Source: Longimicrobium sp. (GTDB taxonomy: Bacteria > Gemmatimonadota > Gemmatimonadetes > Longimicrobiales > Longimicrobiaceae). From it: 61,664 nucleotides of DNA. Where the stretch lies: assembly GCF_036388275.1 (NCBI RefSeq), contig NZ_DASVSF010000075.1:1-61664 (forward strand), in the 5' to 3' direction. The notes beneath the pieces are model-generated. The model had not been told where the DNA came from and did no database searches. It worked only from the letters and a program-made list of their open reading frames with translations. Positions within the stretch are counted from its first letter, which is position 1. Each line of letters starts with the position of its first letter. Both the position numbers and the translations under genes were made by a program. Below, piece after piece: positions 53,621 through 61,478 of this stretch.

Positions 53621-54183
53621 GTGGAGGTCGGCTGGCAGCGGCGGGGCCGTGGTCGTCGTGTCAGTCACTTCGTCGCTCGGTTCGAGGGGGAACACCGCCC
53701 AGCCGCGATGCGTCCTGTCGGCGCCGGATCAGATCTTCACCCGACGCGTTTGTAGAAACTGCCTCACCCCGGAGCACCGGGTCTCCGCGGCACACGAACG
53801 CCTTGCTCGCGTCACGCCGCCACCCGGTACGCATCGTTTGAGGCCAGCGCAGGACAGGACCTCGTTGAACGGGCGGGTGGAGACCTCAACCGGAAAATCG
53901 AGGCAACCCCAGATGTTTTCAACCAAGTATATAGGAACCCGCCATTTTGTTGCAACCCTTCTATCCGACAAGAAGTCACAAACGGCCATTACGATTTCGC
54001 GATAGATGGCGGGGATTGCCGGCCGAAGACAAGTACCTGGTCGTCGCTCTCTCTCGCCACTTTTTGGACACCGCGTGGACCATCCCGTGGAGGGCTGCGG
54101 ACGTACTACGAGCCGGAGGCCGGATCGCCCCCGTCGCGAGCCGCGGCGGGGGCGACCTGGCGTGTAGTTCTCCCGCGGTCCGC
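53621..54183. other. Intergenic region between the two leftward biosynthetic units
   Basis: An AT-richer patch at 53900-54010 holds the leftward promoter (53926-53955). Between the predicted start near 53919 and the oxidoreductase ATG there are about 300 bases of leader with no certain structure. A weak hairpin candidate near the stop of the lyase gene is possible. No gene is supported. Confidence 0.6.
53926..53955 (-). promoter_or_regulatory. Sigma70-type promoter for the Gfo-unknown-P450 unit
   Basis: On the minus strand TTGCAA (53950-53955), 18-base spacer and TATACT (53926-53931). This stands out from the GC-rich surroundings and shows that the P450 unit is transcribed separately from the diaminoacid unit. 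Confidence 0.7.
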
Positions 54184-55704
54184 TCAGCGGCTCCGCGTCT
54201 CCGCCGCGGGCACCGCCGGCGCGTCGTCGGTCGAAGCCCCGCCGGCCAGCACCCCGGCCGCCGCGGCGTCGAGCGCGCGGTCGCCCTCGCGCCACCGCTC
54301 GCGGCGCGCGTGGAGCCGGCGGGCGGCGGCCGCCCACTCGCGCCGCAGCTCGGCCACGGCGCGGCGCAGCTCGCTTTCGGCCGGCCCGCCGCCGTACGCC
54401 GCCGCCGCCGCGACCGCGGCGGGGTCCAGCCCGGCCGCGTCCGCGGCGATCCCCAGCTCGCGGAAGAGCGCGCCGGCCGCCTCCGCCAGCGGCTCCCCGC
54501 GCACGGCCGCGTCCGTCACCAGCTCGCCCACGCGGTGGTGCGCCTGGCGGAACGACATCCCCGTCTCCACCACCAGCCGGTTGGCCAGCTCGGTGGCGGC
54601 GGTGAACCCCTCGTCCGCCCGCTCGCGCATCCGCTCCGGCCGCGGCTCGGCCCCGGCCACGACCAGGCGGGCGAGCACCACCGCCTCCGTCACCCCGTCC
54701 AGCGCGCCCCAGAGCGGCCGCACCCCCTCGGTGCCGACGGCGACCGAGTTGCTGAACGGCGTGGCGTGCATGGCCACGGCGGCGGCGGTAAAGGCGCCCA
54801 GCGGCGCCCCGGCCCGCCCCTGCACGTGCTCCAGGAGAAAGGCGTTGCGCTTCTGCGGCATCATGGAGCTGGAGCCGACCAGGGTGTCGGGAAAGCCCAC
54901 CAGGCCGAACTCCGCCGTGCTCCAGAGCTGCAGGTCGGTCGCCAGCCGGCTGAGCGTCACGCCCAGGACCGACGCGGCCGAAAGGAGGCGCAGGACCAGG
55001 TCGCGCGAGGCCACCGCGTCGATCGAGTGCAGCACCCCATCGGCGAAGCCCAGGAGCGCCGCCGTCCGCTCCGCGTCGATGGGCACCGTGGTTCCCCCCG
55101 CCGCGCCGGCGCCCAGCGGACAGCGGTCCAGCCCGTCGGCCGCGGCCTCCAGCCCGTGCAGGTCGCGCAGGAGCGCCAGCGCCACGCCGGCCAGGTAGTG
55201 CCCGAAAGTCACCGGGAGCGCCGCCTGGTAGTGCGTGTAGATGGGCATGGTGGTGCCGGCGTGGCGCTCGGCGCGGCGCACCAGCACGGCCAGCAGGCGA
55301 AGCACCTCGCCGGCGAGCCGGCCGTAGGGCTCGCGCAGCCGCATCCGCAGGACGGTGGCGTTGATGTCGTTGCGCGAGCGGGCCAGGTGCACGGCGCCGC
55401 CGGTTTCCTCGCCCAACGTCTCCACCAGCCAGCTTTCGTACAGCAGGTACAGCCCGCGCGGCGCCGCGCGCCCCTTGAGCGGCGCGTAGCCGTCGGCGAC
55501 CAGCCCGTCCATCGCGTCCAGGAGCCGCCGCCCGCGCTCGGAGGGAAGGATGCCGCGCTCCACCAGCATCACCAGGTGCGCGCGGTCGATGCGGACGTAC
55601 GACGGGAGCTCGTCGCGGATCGCCCGGTCGGCGTCGTCGCCAAAGACGATGCGTCGCGCGCGCGGGTCCAGCGCCCGGCGGATCCGCCCGGTGTCCTCGC
55701 TCAC
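54184..55704 (-). CDS. Argininosuccinate-lyase-like enzyme of the diaminoacid pathway
   Basis: A 506-residue fumarase/argininosuccinate-lyase-superfamily enzyme, somewhat longer than standard ArgH. Conserved regions: HLARSRNDINAT (106-117), PIYTHYQ with the catalytic His158, PLGAGAAGG, and the signature GSSSMMPQKRNAF (277-289) with the mobile-loop serines. It should split fumarate from an N-succinyl compound. The GTG at 55704 overlaps the ATP-grasp stop by 4 bases. In pathways to 2,3-diaminobutyrate, a lyase of this kind releases the amine after aspartate has been attached. It is the last gene of the six-gene unit. Confidence 0.9.
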   Translation of the reverse strand: MSEDTGRIRRALDPRARRIVFGDDADRAIRDELPSYVRIDRAHLVMLVERGILPSERGRRLLDAMDGLVADGYAPLKGRAAPRGLYLLYESWLVETLGEETGGAVHLARSRNDINATVLRMRLREPYGRLAGEVLRLLAVLVRRAERHAGTTMPIYTHYQAALPVTFGHYLAGVALALLRDLHGLEAAADGLDRCPLGAGAAGGTTVPIDAERTAALLGFADGVLHSIDAVASRDLVLRLLSAASVLGVTLSRLATDLQLWSTAEFGLVGFPDTLVGSSSMMPQKRNAFLLEHVQGRAGAPLGAFTAAAVAMHATPFSNSVAVGTEGVRPLWGALDGVTEAVVLARLVVAGAEPRPERMRERADEGFTAATELANRLVVETGMSFRQAHHRVGELVTDAAVRGEPLAEAAGALFRELGIAADAAGLDPAAVAAAAAYGGGPAESELRRAVAELRREWAAAARRLHARRERWREGDRALDAAAAGVLAGGASTDDAPAVPAAETRSR

Positions 55705-56957
55705 GCCGCCCCCTCCCGTGCGCCCGCCAGCGGCGCGGCCGCGGGAAGGTCCACCCGGAGGCGGACCGTGTCCCGCGCGCGCTCCGCTGCCTCGGACGCC
55801 GCATCGAACCCGTCCGCGCAGGCCATCACGTGGCCGATCCGGTCGCGAAAGTCCCCGTGGACGACCAGCGGATCTCCCACCGAGCGATACAGGGCGACGT
55901 CCACTACGCCCTCGATCCCCCGCGCCCCGTCGATCCCCTCGACCGCGTCCAGCCGCCCGTCCGCCGGGGGGAAGAGGAAGCGGATGGAGGCGTGCCGGTG
56001 GCGCACCGGCGTGACCTCCGGCGTCTGGCCGACGACGAGACGAAGGGTCTCGCGGATCAGGTCGATCCCCTGGGCGTGGCGCACCAGCTCGGGGATGAAG
56101 CCGCCGGCCAGCCGCGGGTTCACCTCCATCGGCACCGCGCACCCCCCGGCATCCACACGCAGCTCCCAGTGCAGCGGACCCCACCCGAGTCCGAGCAGCT
56201 CCGTCCCGCGGGTCGCGGAATCGGCCAGCGCCCGCGCGACGTCCGCCGGGACCGAAGCCGGGTAGTCGTGCCCCGCCTCGACGAAGAAGGGCGGAGTGCC
56301 CAGGTGCTTGCGGGTGATCCCGACCACGCGGCCGGAGAACATCTCCACCGAGAACTCGGGTCCCGTCACGAACCCCTCCACCAGGAGGCGCGCGTTCTCG
56401 CCGGCCGTGGCCAGGAGCGCCGCCGCGTGGGCCTGCACCTCGCCCTCGCTGGCGCAGGCGCGCACGCCCACGCTGCCGCTGCCGTCCACCGGCTTGAGGA
56501 CCACGGGAAAGCCGATCTCGCGCGCGGCGGCCACGGCCTCGGGGGCCGAGGAGACGGCGCGGAAGGCGGGGGAGGGAACGCCGCCGGCGGCCAGCACCTG
56601 GCGCTGCCACGACTTGTCGCGCGCGGCGCGGACGGAGGCCGCTTCGGGCCCGGGAAGGCCGAAGCGCGCCGCCAGCGCCGCCGCGGTGGCGATGAAGTAC
56701 TCGGAGCTGGAGGTGATCCCGGCCACCCCGGCGGCTCCGCCCCAGCGCGCGGCCACCAGCGCGTGCAGCTCGTCCTCGTCCACGCGGGGGACGACCACCA
56801 CCTCCGGTGCGTCCGCTTCGGCGAGGTAGGCGTACTTCTCGGGGCGGGCGGTGATCAGCACGGGGGCGAACCCCATGGTCCGCGCGGTGCGCGCGAAGAG
56901 CCGCCCCGTTCCGCTGGTGTTGCTTTCTACGAAGAGCAGCGCCTTTTCCGCGCTCAC
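55701..56957 (-). CDS. ATP-grasp ligase
   Basis: A 418-residue ATP-grasp enzyme. The grasp domain shows VVLKPVDGSGSVGV (Lys155, loop 159-164) and metal ligands in PMEVNPRLAGGF (Glu278, Asn280). An N-terminal pre-ATP-grasp region (residues 1-115) begins with a FVESNTSGTG-type start. Such enzymes join a carboxylate to an amine through an acyl phosphate. GTG 56957 overlaps the PLP-enzyme stop by 4 bases. Its partner is the adjacent lyase: the pair could couple aspartate (or another amine) to an intermediate and then remove fumarate, or the ligase could form a dipeptide. Confidence 0.88.
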   Translation of the reverse strand: MSAEKALLFVESNTSGTGRLFARTARTMGFAPVLITARPEKYAYLAEADAPEVVVVPRVDEDELHALVAARWGGAAGVAGITSSSEYFIATAAALAARFGLPGPEAASVRAARDKSWQRQVLAAGGVPSPAFRAVSSAPEAVAAAREIGFPVVLKPVDGSGSVGVRACASEGEVQAHAAALLATAGENARLLVEGFVTGPEFSVEMFSGRVVGITRKHLGTPPFFVEAGHDYPASVPADVARALADSATRGTELLGLGWGPLHWELRVDAGGCAVPMEVNPRLAGGFIPELVRHAQGIDLIRETLRLVVGQTPEVTPVRHRHASIRFLFPPADGRLDAVEGIDGARGIEGVVDVALYRSVGDPLVVHGDFRDRIGHVMACADGFDAASEAAERARDTVRLRVDLPAAAPLAGAREGAA

Positions 56958-58018
56958 GCCGGCACCAGCCTGGGCCCGGCGCCGGGCCGGTCCATCACCT
57001 CGGCGTACGAGCGGCGGCCCCAGCGGAAGAACGCCCACGGCTCGCCGCCGTCGTGGGGGTGCTCCCACTCCACCGGCTCGCGCGGAAGGACGTCGAGGCG
57101 CGCCCCCTGCGCCTCCAGCCAGGCGTCGTCGTACACGGTGTCCTGGTAGCGGTGCCCCTCGTCGGGAAAGATCACGGCGCCCAGCCGGTCGGGGTTCTCG
57201 CGCGCCCACGCGTCGGCCACCAGGTACGCCGCGCCGCTGGTGGGGCCCACGTACAGCGCGTGGTCGCCGTGCAGCCGGCGGGTGGCCAGGAAGGCCTCGG
57301 CCGCGCCCACCCAGTGCACCAGGTCGAACGCCGTGTGGTCCACGTTGGGCGGCATCAGCGAGTTGCCCAGGCCGCGCAGCAGCCGCCCGCTCCCGGCGTC
57401 GGACTGGCCGAAGAGCACGCTGCGGTGCGTGTCGACCCCGATCACCTCGAGCTCGGGAGAGATCTGCCGCAGGGACGACGAGATCCCGCACACGCTTCCG
57501 CCCGACCCCACGGTGCCGATCAGGCAGTCGACCGCGCCGGTCGCGTGGGCCAGCTGCTCGGCGCAGGGGGCGTAGCTCCCCGGGTTGTGCGGGTTGCTGT
57601 ACTGGCGGGGGCAGAAGCTCCCCGGGTTCTCGGCCAGCACCTGTTCGAGAACGGCGAGCCGCGCCTGCTGGAAGCCGCCCGTGGGCCCCGGCTCGCGGAC
57701 GATGTGCACCGTGGCGCCCAGGTCTTCCAGCCGCCGCTTGAGCGGGGCGTCGATGGCCGGGTCGCTCACCAGCGTCAGCGGATGGCCGCCGAGCCGCGCC
57801 ACCATCGCAAGCGCCAGCCCGAAGGTGCCGGAGGTGGTCTCGGCGATCAGGCCGCCCGGCCGCAGCTCGCCCTCTTCCAGCGCCTTGCGGACGATGAAGC
57901 GCGCGGGCAGCAGCTTCATCAGCGGAAAGGCCAGCCCGATCAGGTTGGGGCGAAGCCAGACGACGCGGGGAAGCGCGATGGCGTCCACGAAGCTGGCGTG
58001 GATCACGGGGCCGCTCAC
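56954..58018 (-). CDS. Cysteine-synthase-like PLP enzyme (beta-replacement)
   Basis: A 354-residue fold-type II PLP enzyme. Candidate Schiff-base Lys35 lies in PLMKLLPAR. The substrate loop is TTSGTFG (61-67), the usual TSGNTG region with changed residues. QYSNPHNPGSY (139-149) and the phosphate loop GTVGSGGSVCG (168-178) are also present. Family members replace a beta leaving group of serine or threonine derivatives. Next to a threonine-type kinase, O-phosphothreonine is the likely substrate and aspartate or ammonia the nucleophile, giving a 2,3-diaminobutyrate skeleton. No SbnB-type dehydrogenase is nearby, so it is not the staphyloferrin-type 2,3-diaminopropionate route. Confidence 0.88.
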   Translation of the reverse strand: MSGPVIHASFVDAIALPRVVWLRPNLIGLAFPLMKLLPARFIVRKALEEGELRPGGLIAETTSGTFGLALAMVARLGGHPLTLVSDPAIDAPLKRRLEDLGATVHIVREPGPTGGFQQARLAVLEQVLAENPGSFCPRQYSNPHNPGSYAPCAEQLAHATGAVDCLIGTVGSGGSVCGISSSLRQISPELEVIGVDTHRSVLFGQSDAGSGRLLRGLGNSLMPPNVDHTAFDLVHWVGAAEAFLATRRLHGDHALYVGPTSGAAYLVADAWARENPDRLGAVIFPDEGHRYQDTVYDDAWLEAQGARLDVLPREPVEWEHPHDGGEPWAFFRWGRRSYAEVMDRPGAGPRLVPA

Positions 58019-59010
58019 GAGGGATCCTCCGGGTGCGGGGCGGGGTCGACGGCGAACTCCCAGCTCGCGGGCACCCCCAGCCGGTCCAGGCCTTCGCGCG
58101 CGCGCTCGATCCCGGCGTCGGCCGCGGCGCCGGGGGCGAAGAGAAAGCCGGCCACGGTGCCGCTGTGCGCCACCTGCACCCCCAGCGCCCCCGCCTCCGA
58201 GGCCAGGTGGAGCAGCTCGGGCATCTGCCGCTTGGGGCGGTGCCGCTGCATGATCAGGGTGCTGGCGGTGGCCACCCGGCCGAGCAGCGCGGCGTCCTGC
58301 CGCTCCACCGCCCGGCGCAGCAGCCCCAGGATGGTACGGTAGGCCTCGATCTCCCACAGGGTGTAGGGAACGGGCGGAAGGCTGAGCGTCGCCACCCCGT
58401 GCTCGCCCTCGGTGTTGAAGCCCAGCACCCGCACCGGGGGAAGGGGCCCGCCCAGGTCCAGCAGCACGCGGCCGCGGCGCTGCGCGAAGAGCACCGCGCG
58501 GCCGGGGCCGAACATCAGCGAGTCCGACGCGGTCTCGGCGGCCACGGCCAGCCCCGCGATCCACGCCGGGTCCAGCACCGCGCCGAAGGCGTCGGCGACC
58601 GCGCGGATGGTGGCCAGCACGTCGGTGGTCGACGAGCCGCACCCCCACTTCACGGGAACGTTGCTCTCGATGCGGATCGCCCCGCCCCACCCGGTGCGCC
58701 CGAGCGCATCCAGCGTGAGCCGCGCGGCGGCCCTGGCCCGCGCGCGGTCGCCCGGCTCCACCGTGAGCGGCCCCGAGCGCAGGGGACGGAAGCGCACGCT
58801 CGTGCGGAACAGGGTGCAGGGCAGGGTCACCAGCCCGTGCTCCACCGCCCCGTCGCTGGAGTAGAACATTCCCTGCACGATCTCGCCGTGGTGCGCGTGG
58901 ATCTCGCCGCGGCCCACGCGAAAGCCGTCCCCGCCCGGCGCCAGGCGCGGGGCGGGGGGCGGGGGGTTCGCGGCGGCGCCGCGGGTGTGCAGGAGGAGTG
59001 CGGGCTGCAT
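58015..59010 (-). CDS. GHMP-family kinase, PduX-like L-threonine kinase
   Basis: A 331-residue kinase. The GHMP ATP-binding motif is VPVKWGCGSSTTDV (118-131). The N-terminus has HGEIVQG (41-47) and HGLVTLPC, which are hallmarks of PduX, the L-threonine kinase of cobalamin synthesis, rather than of homoserine or mevalonate kinases. A C-terminal HSGTVAGFLF also matches. The start ATG 59010 lies 8 bases after the preceding stop; the product is probably O-phospho-L-threonine. Other GHMP substrates cannot be excluded. Neither cobalamin nor propanediol genes are nearby, so this copy belongs to the peptide locus. Overlaps the next gene by 4 bases. Confidence 0.85.
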   Translation of the reverse strand: MQPALLLHTRGAAANPPPPAPRLAPGGDGFRVGRGEIHAHHGEIVQGMFYSSDGAVEHGLVTLPCTLFRTSVRFRPLRSGPLTVEPGDRARARAAARLTLDALGRTGWGGAIRIESNVPVKWGCGSSTTDVLATIRAVADAFGAVLDPAWIAGLAVAAETASDSLMFGPGRAVLFAQRRGRVLLDLGGPLPPVRVLGFNTEGEHGVATLSLPPVPYTLWEIEAYRTILGLLRRAVERQDAALLGRVATASTLIMQRHRPKRQMPELLHLASEAGALGVQVAHSGTVAGFLFAPGAAADAGIERAREGLDRLGVPASWEFAVDPAPHPEDPS

Positions 59011-59018
59011 GGCCGGGG

Positions 59019-60044
59019 TCAGGAGGGGAGGGAGGTCTCGGCGTCCACGACGCCCGCGCCGCACCACTCCATCACCGCCATGGCGCTCCACATCTTGTGC
59101 TGGGCCTGCACCCAGGCCAGGCTCCGCGGCCCGTCGAGCACCTCGTCGTCCACGTCTTCGCCGCGCACCGCCGGAAGGTCGTGCAGGAACACCGTCGAAG
59201 GGCCCGAGACGCGCTCCATCAGCGCCCGGGTGACGGCGAACGGGCGGAAGAGGCTCTTCCACTCCGGGTCCGACTTTCCCACCCCCATCTCCTGCCAGCG
59301 GCTGGTGTACACCGCGTCCACCCCGCGCGGGAGGGCGCCGGCGTCGTGCGTTTCCTCCACCGTGGCGCCGTTGTCGGCGGCGTACGCCTGCGCGATCGCC
59401 AGCTTCCGCCGGTTGAGGCCGTACCCCTCGGGCGTGGCCAGGGTGAGCCGCGCCCCGCGGATGCGGCTCATGGCCAGCGCCAGCGCGGCGGCGGTCTTGT
59501 TCCCCTCGCCGCAGTACAGCACGTGCAGCCCCTCCAGCCGCCCGAAGTGCTCCAGCAGGGTGGCCAGGTCGGTCAGCGCCTGGGTGGGGTGCTCGTCGGA
59601 GGAGAGGGCGTTGACCACCGACATCCCCGGGTGCATGGTGAAGGTACTCATCTCCTCCACGCTCTCGTTGGTGCGCATCACCAGCACGTCCAGGTAGCCG
59701 GCCAAGGTGCGGGCGGTGTCTTCCGCCGTCTCCCCCGTGTTGATCTGCAGGTCGGCGGGGCCGAAGGTGGCCACGGTGGCGCCCAGCCGCCCGGCGCCCA
59801 CCACGAAGCCGGTGCGGGTGCGGGTGGAGGTCTTCCGGAAGTACACGCCCACCGTGCGGCCGCGCAGGGTTTGCGGGGGGGCGGGGGCGTGCTTGATCCG
59901 CACCGCGCGCCGGGCCAGGTAGAGCACCTCCTCGGCCGACAGGTCCAGGATGGAGAGGACGTGCCGGGTGTGCGCCGCGTCGGGGCGAAGGGCGACGGGG
60001 GGGATCGGGAGGAGCCCGGGTGCGGGCTCGGCGTGCAGCGTCAT
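59019..60044 (-). CDS. Ornithine-carbamoyltransferase-like enzyme
   Basis: A 341-residue transcarbamylase. The carbamoyl-phosphate site is intact: KTSTRTR (71-77), HPTQ (152-155) and a conserved MG loop at 253-254. The amino-acid site differs from ArgF: HCLP is replaced by HDLPAVRGEDV (288-298), with Asp in place of the catalytic Cys. This suggests a different acceptor than ornithine. The next genes make a diaminoacid, so transfer of carbamoyl to its side-chain amine to give an ureido-amino acid is the simplest idea. A 61-base gap separates it from the MbtH gene. Confidence 0.88.
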   Translation of the reverse strand: MTLHAEPAPGLLPIPPVALRPDAAHTRHVLSILDLSAEEVLYLARRAVRIKHAPAPPQTLRGRTVGVYFRKTSTRTRTGFVVGAGRLGATVATFGPADLQINTGETAEDTARTLAGYLDVLVMRTNESVEEMSTFTMHPGMSVVNALSSDEHPTQALTDLATLLEHFGRLEGLHVLYCGEGNKTAAALALAMSRIRGARLTLATPEGYGLNRRKLAIAQAYAADNGATVEETHDAGALPRGVDAVYTSRWQEMGVGKSDPEWKSLFRPFAVTRALMERVSGPSTVFLHDLPAVRGEDVDDEVLDGPRSLAWVQAQHKMWSAMAVMEWCGAGVVDAETSLPS

Positions 60045-60105
60045 TGCGTGTGGTGGTGTGGTGATGGTCGTCCGGCGCGCCCCCGCGCTTCGGGGTCCCG
60101 CCGGA

Positions 60106-60318
60106 TCAGGCTTCCTGGGTCTGCTTCCGCAGGCTCTTCGGCGTCATGTCGGTCCACACCTCCTTCACGTACGCCAGGCACTCCTCCTTGGAGCCCGGCT
60201 TGCCCACGGCCGACCAGCCCAGGGGGACCTCCTTGTCCGCCAGCCAGAGCGAGTACTGCTCCTCGTGGTTGACGAGGACGATGTAGGTGCGGGTGTCGTC
60301 CGTCGCGTCCGTCGGCAT
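60106..60318 (-). CDS. MbtH-like NRPS accessory protein
   Basis: A 70-residue protein with the MbtH signature: NHEEQYSLWLADKEVPLGW, EECLAYVKEVWTDMTPKSL. MbtH proteins bind the adenylation domains of NRPSs and help their folding and activity. ATG 60318 is the first good start; the frame continues upstream but is GC-rich noise. First gene of the six-gene unit, divergent from the NRPS gene. Confidence 0.97.
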   Translation of the reverse strand: MPTDATDDTRTYIVLVNHEEQYSLWLADKEVPLGWSAVGKPGSKEECLAYVKEVWTDMTPKSLRKQTQEA

Positions 60319-60517
60319 GCGTGGCTCTCGCGGTTCAGGGGGCGGAACGGCCCGGCGGCGGCGGCCGGAGCGGTGAAGGCGCTCCGGCGTGTGCGGCGCG
60401 GTCCGGCTCCCGCGCATTCTCGATGCGGAAGGTGTCGTATCCCCCCCGCGCAAACCGTACGCGCTGTGGCGCGCAACGTTCGCCGGACAGGGTGAGCGTC
60501 GTTTCTTCGGTCCGGAA

Positions 60518-60546
60518 AAGTAATCGTTCTTCGCCATAAATAGCAA
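60518..60546 (-). promoter_or_regulatory. Candidate promoter for the MbtH-diaminoacid unit
   Basis: On the minus strand TTGCTA (60541-60546), 17-base spacer and TTACTT (60518-60523). Start near 60511 leaves a leader of about 190 bases. Confidence 0.5.
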
Positions 60547-60956
60547 CCCGCAGCCCCGACGTGCGGGTGTGAGCGTCAAGGCGTGAAAGGTGCGAGGGTT
60601 GGAACGCCAGCCGTTTGTTGCGGTGGCGGAACCGGAGCGGCTTCGTACCACGCCGCCCGTCCACGCTCCGCCGTCGTTGGGGACGGGCGGTTTCCGGGCG
60701 CCGGGGGGCGGTGCTCACCGGCGCATCCGTCATCTCGACAGCGCCCGCCCTCCTTCCTCACAAGGAGTGTCTGAGCAGCATCCGCTTCTCCTGCCTCACG
60801 CGCGAGCCAGCCCGAGTGCGATGGCGGCCGCCAAATCGTTACTCGCCGGTTTGCCTCGACGTAAACACCTGGTCCCCGCAGCACGCGCACGGCTCTTCCG
60901 CGTCTTGTCGCCTGGCCCGCAGCGCATCCATTCGTGCCAAATTTCTCGAACAACGG

Positions 60957-60985
60957 TTGACGCAAGGGCAAGCGGCGGCTTATCG
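60957..60985 (+). promoter_or_regulatory. Candidate promoter for the NRPS transcript
   Basis: TTGACG (60957-60962), 17-base spacer and TTATCG (60980-60985). The leader to the NRPS ATG is about 490 bases and includes a small ORF at 61268-61432. Confidence 0.55.
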
Positions 60986-61267
60986 TTTATTTCCCTATGT
61001 TTTTGGCCTCCGCGTAGTCCAAGTCCCCCTTACCAGAGCTGTGCTGCCAGGGTGATCGGACCGCCTCGCCCGCACCCCGCCTCAGTCACGGAGGCGGTGA
61101 GGGGGAGGTGCCGGCCGCTTGGATCGGGGACCGATCTCCAACACGCGTGTTTACGGTGCCTCGCCACGGGGGTGCCGGCGGGCGTCCCCGGCGAGCTGTC
61201 CGGCAAGTTCGACCTCACGCGCCGCACCGAACCGCAGTCGCGAAGCGCCAGGCAGCCGGGCGACGTG

Positions 61268-61432
61268 ATGCCGGCGCTGGCCTCGTACGAGCGGGTGGGC
61301 CGCCACGACGTCTTCGAAAAGCCCGAGCTTTCCCTGCCGGCCCAGCACCTTCTCGACGCCCAGCTCGCCGAGTTCGATCCGAACGAGATCGAAGCACTGC
61401 TTGCGCTGGTCCGCGCGGCCGACGTGGGATGA
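61268..61432 (+). CDS. Small ORF, 54 residues, just upstream of the NRPS
   Basis: Starts with ATG at 61268 and ends 46 bases before the NRPS ATG. The product (MPALASYERVG, then LPAQHLLDAQLAEFD, then IEALLALVRAADV) is acidic, amphipathic and helical. Composition is protein-like, unlike the surrounding frames. An in-frame GTG at 61172 would give 86 residues. No family recognised. It may be a leader gene, a docking helix or a ribosomal peptide. Confidence 0.5.
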   Translation: MPALASYERVGRHDVFEKPELSLPAQHLLDAQLAEFDPNEIEALLALVRAADVG

Positions 61433-61478
61433 CGGATCAGCCGCCTTCCATCGCAACAACGAACTGCCTCCAGAGCCG

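Larger units (their letters stand above)
60319..61267. other. Divergent promoter region between MbtH and the NRPS
   Basis: About 1 kb without a supported gene. Frames here are poor and their start points arbitrary. It holds the leftward promoter at 60518-60546 and a rightward promoter at 60957-60985. AT-rich patches occur at 60510-60560 and 60940-61010. Confidence 0.6.

Noticed and set aside
54184..58018. SbnA/SbnB-type route to 2,3-diaminopropionate
   Set aside because: No ornithine-cyclodeaminase-like SbnB partner is present, and the PduX-like kinase plus lyase fit a threonine-derived product better.
56954..58018. Housekeeping cysteine synthase
   Set aside because: The substrate loop TTSGTFG and the Lys region differ from CysK/CysM, and the gene is locked into a secondary-metabolite operon.
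60590..61432. A 280-residue rightward frame covering most of the MbtH-NRPS intergenic region
   Set aside because: Only the last 54 to 86 residues look like protein; the rest is Arg/Pro/Ser-rich noise and crosses two promoter-like patches.
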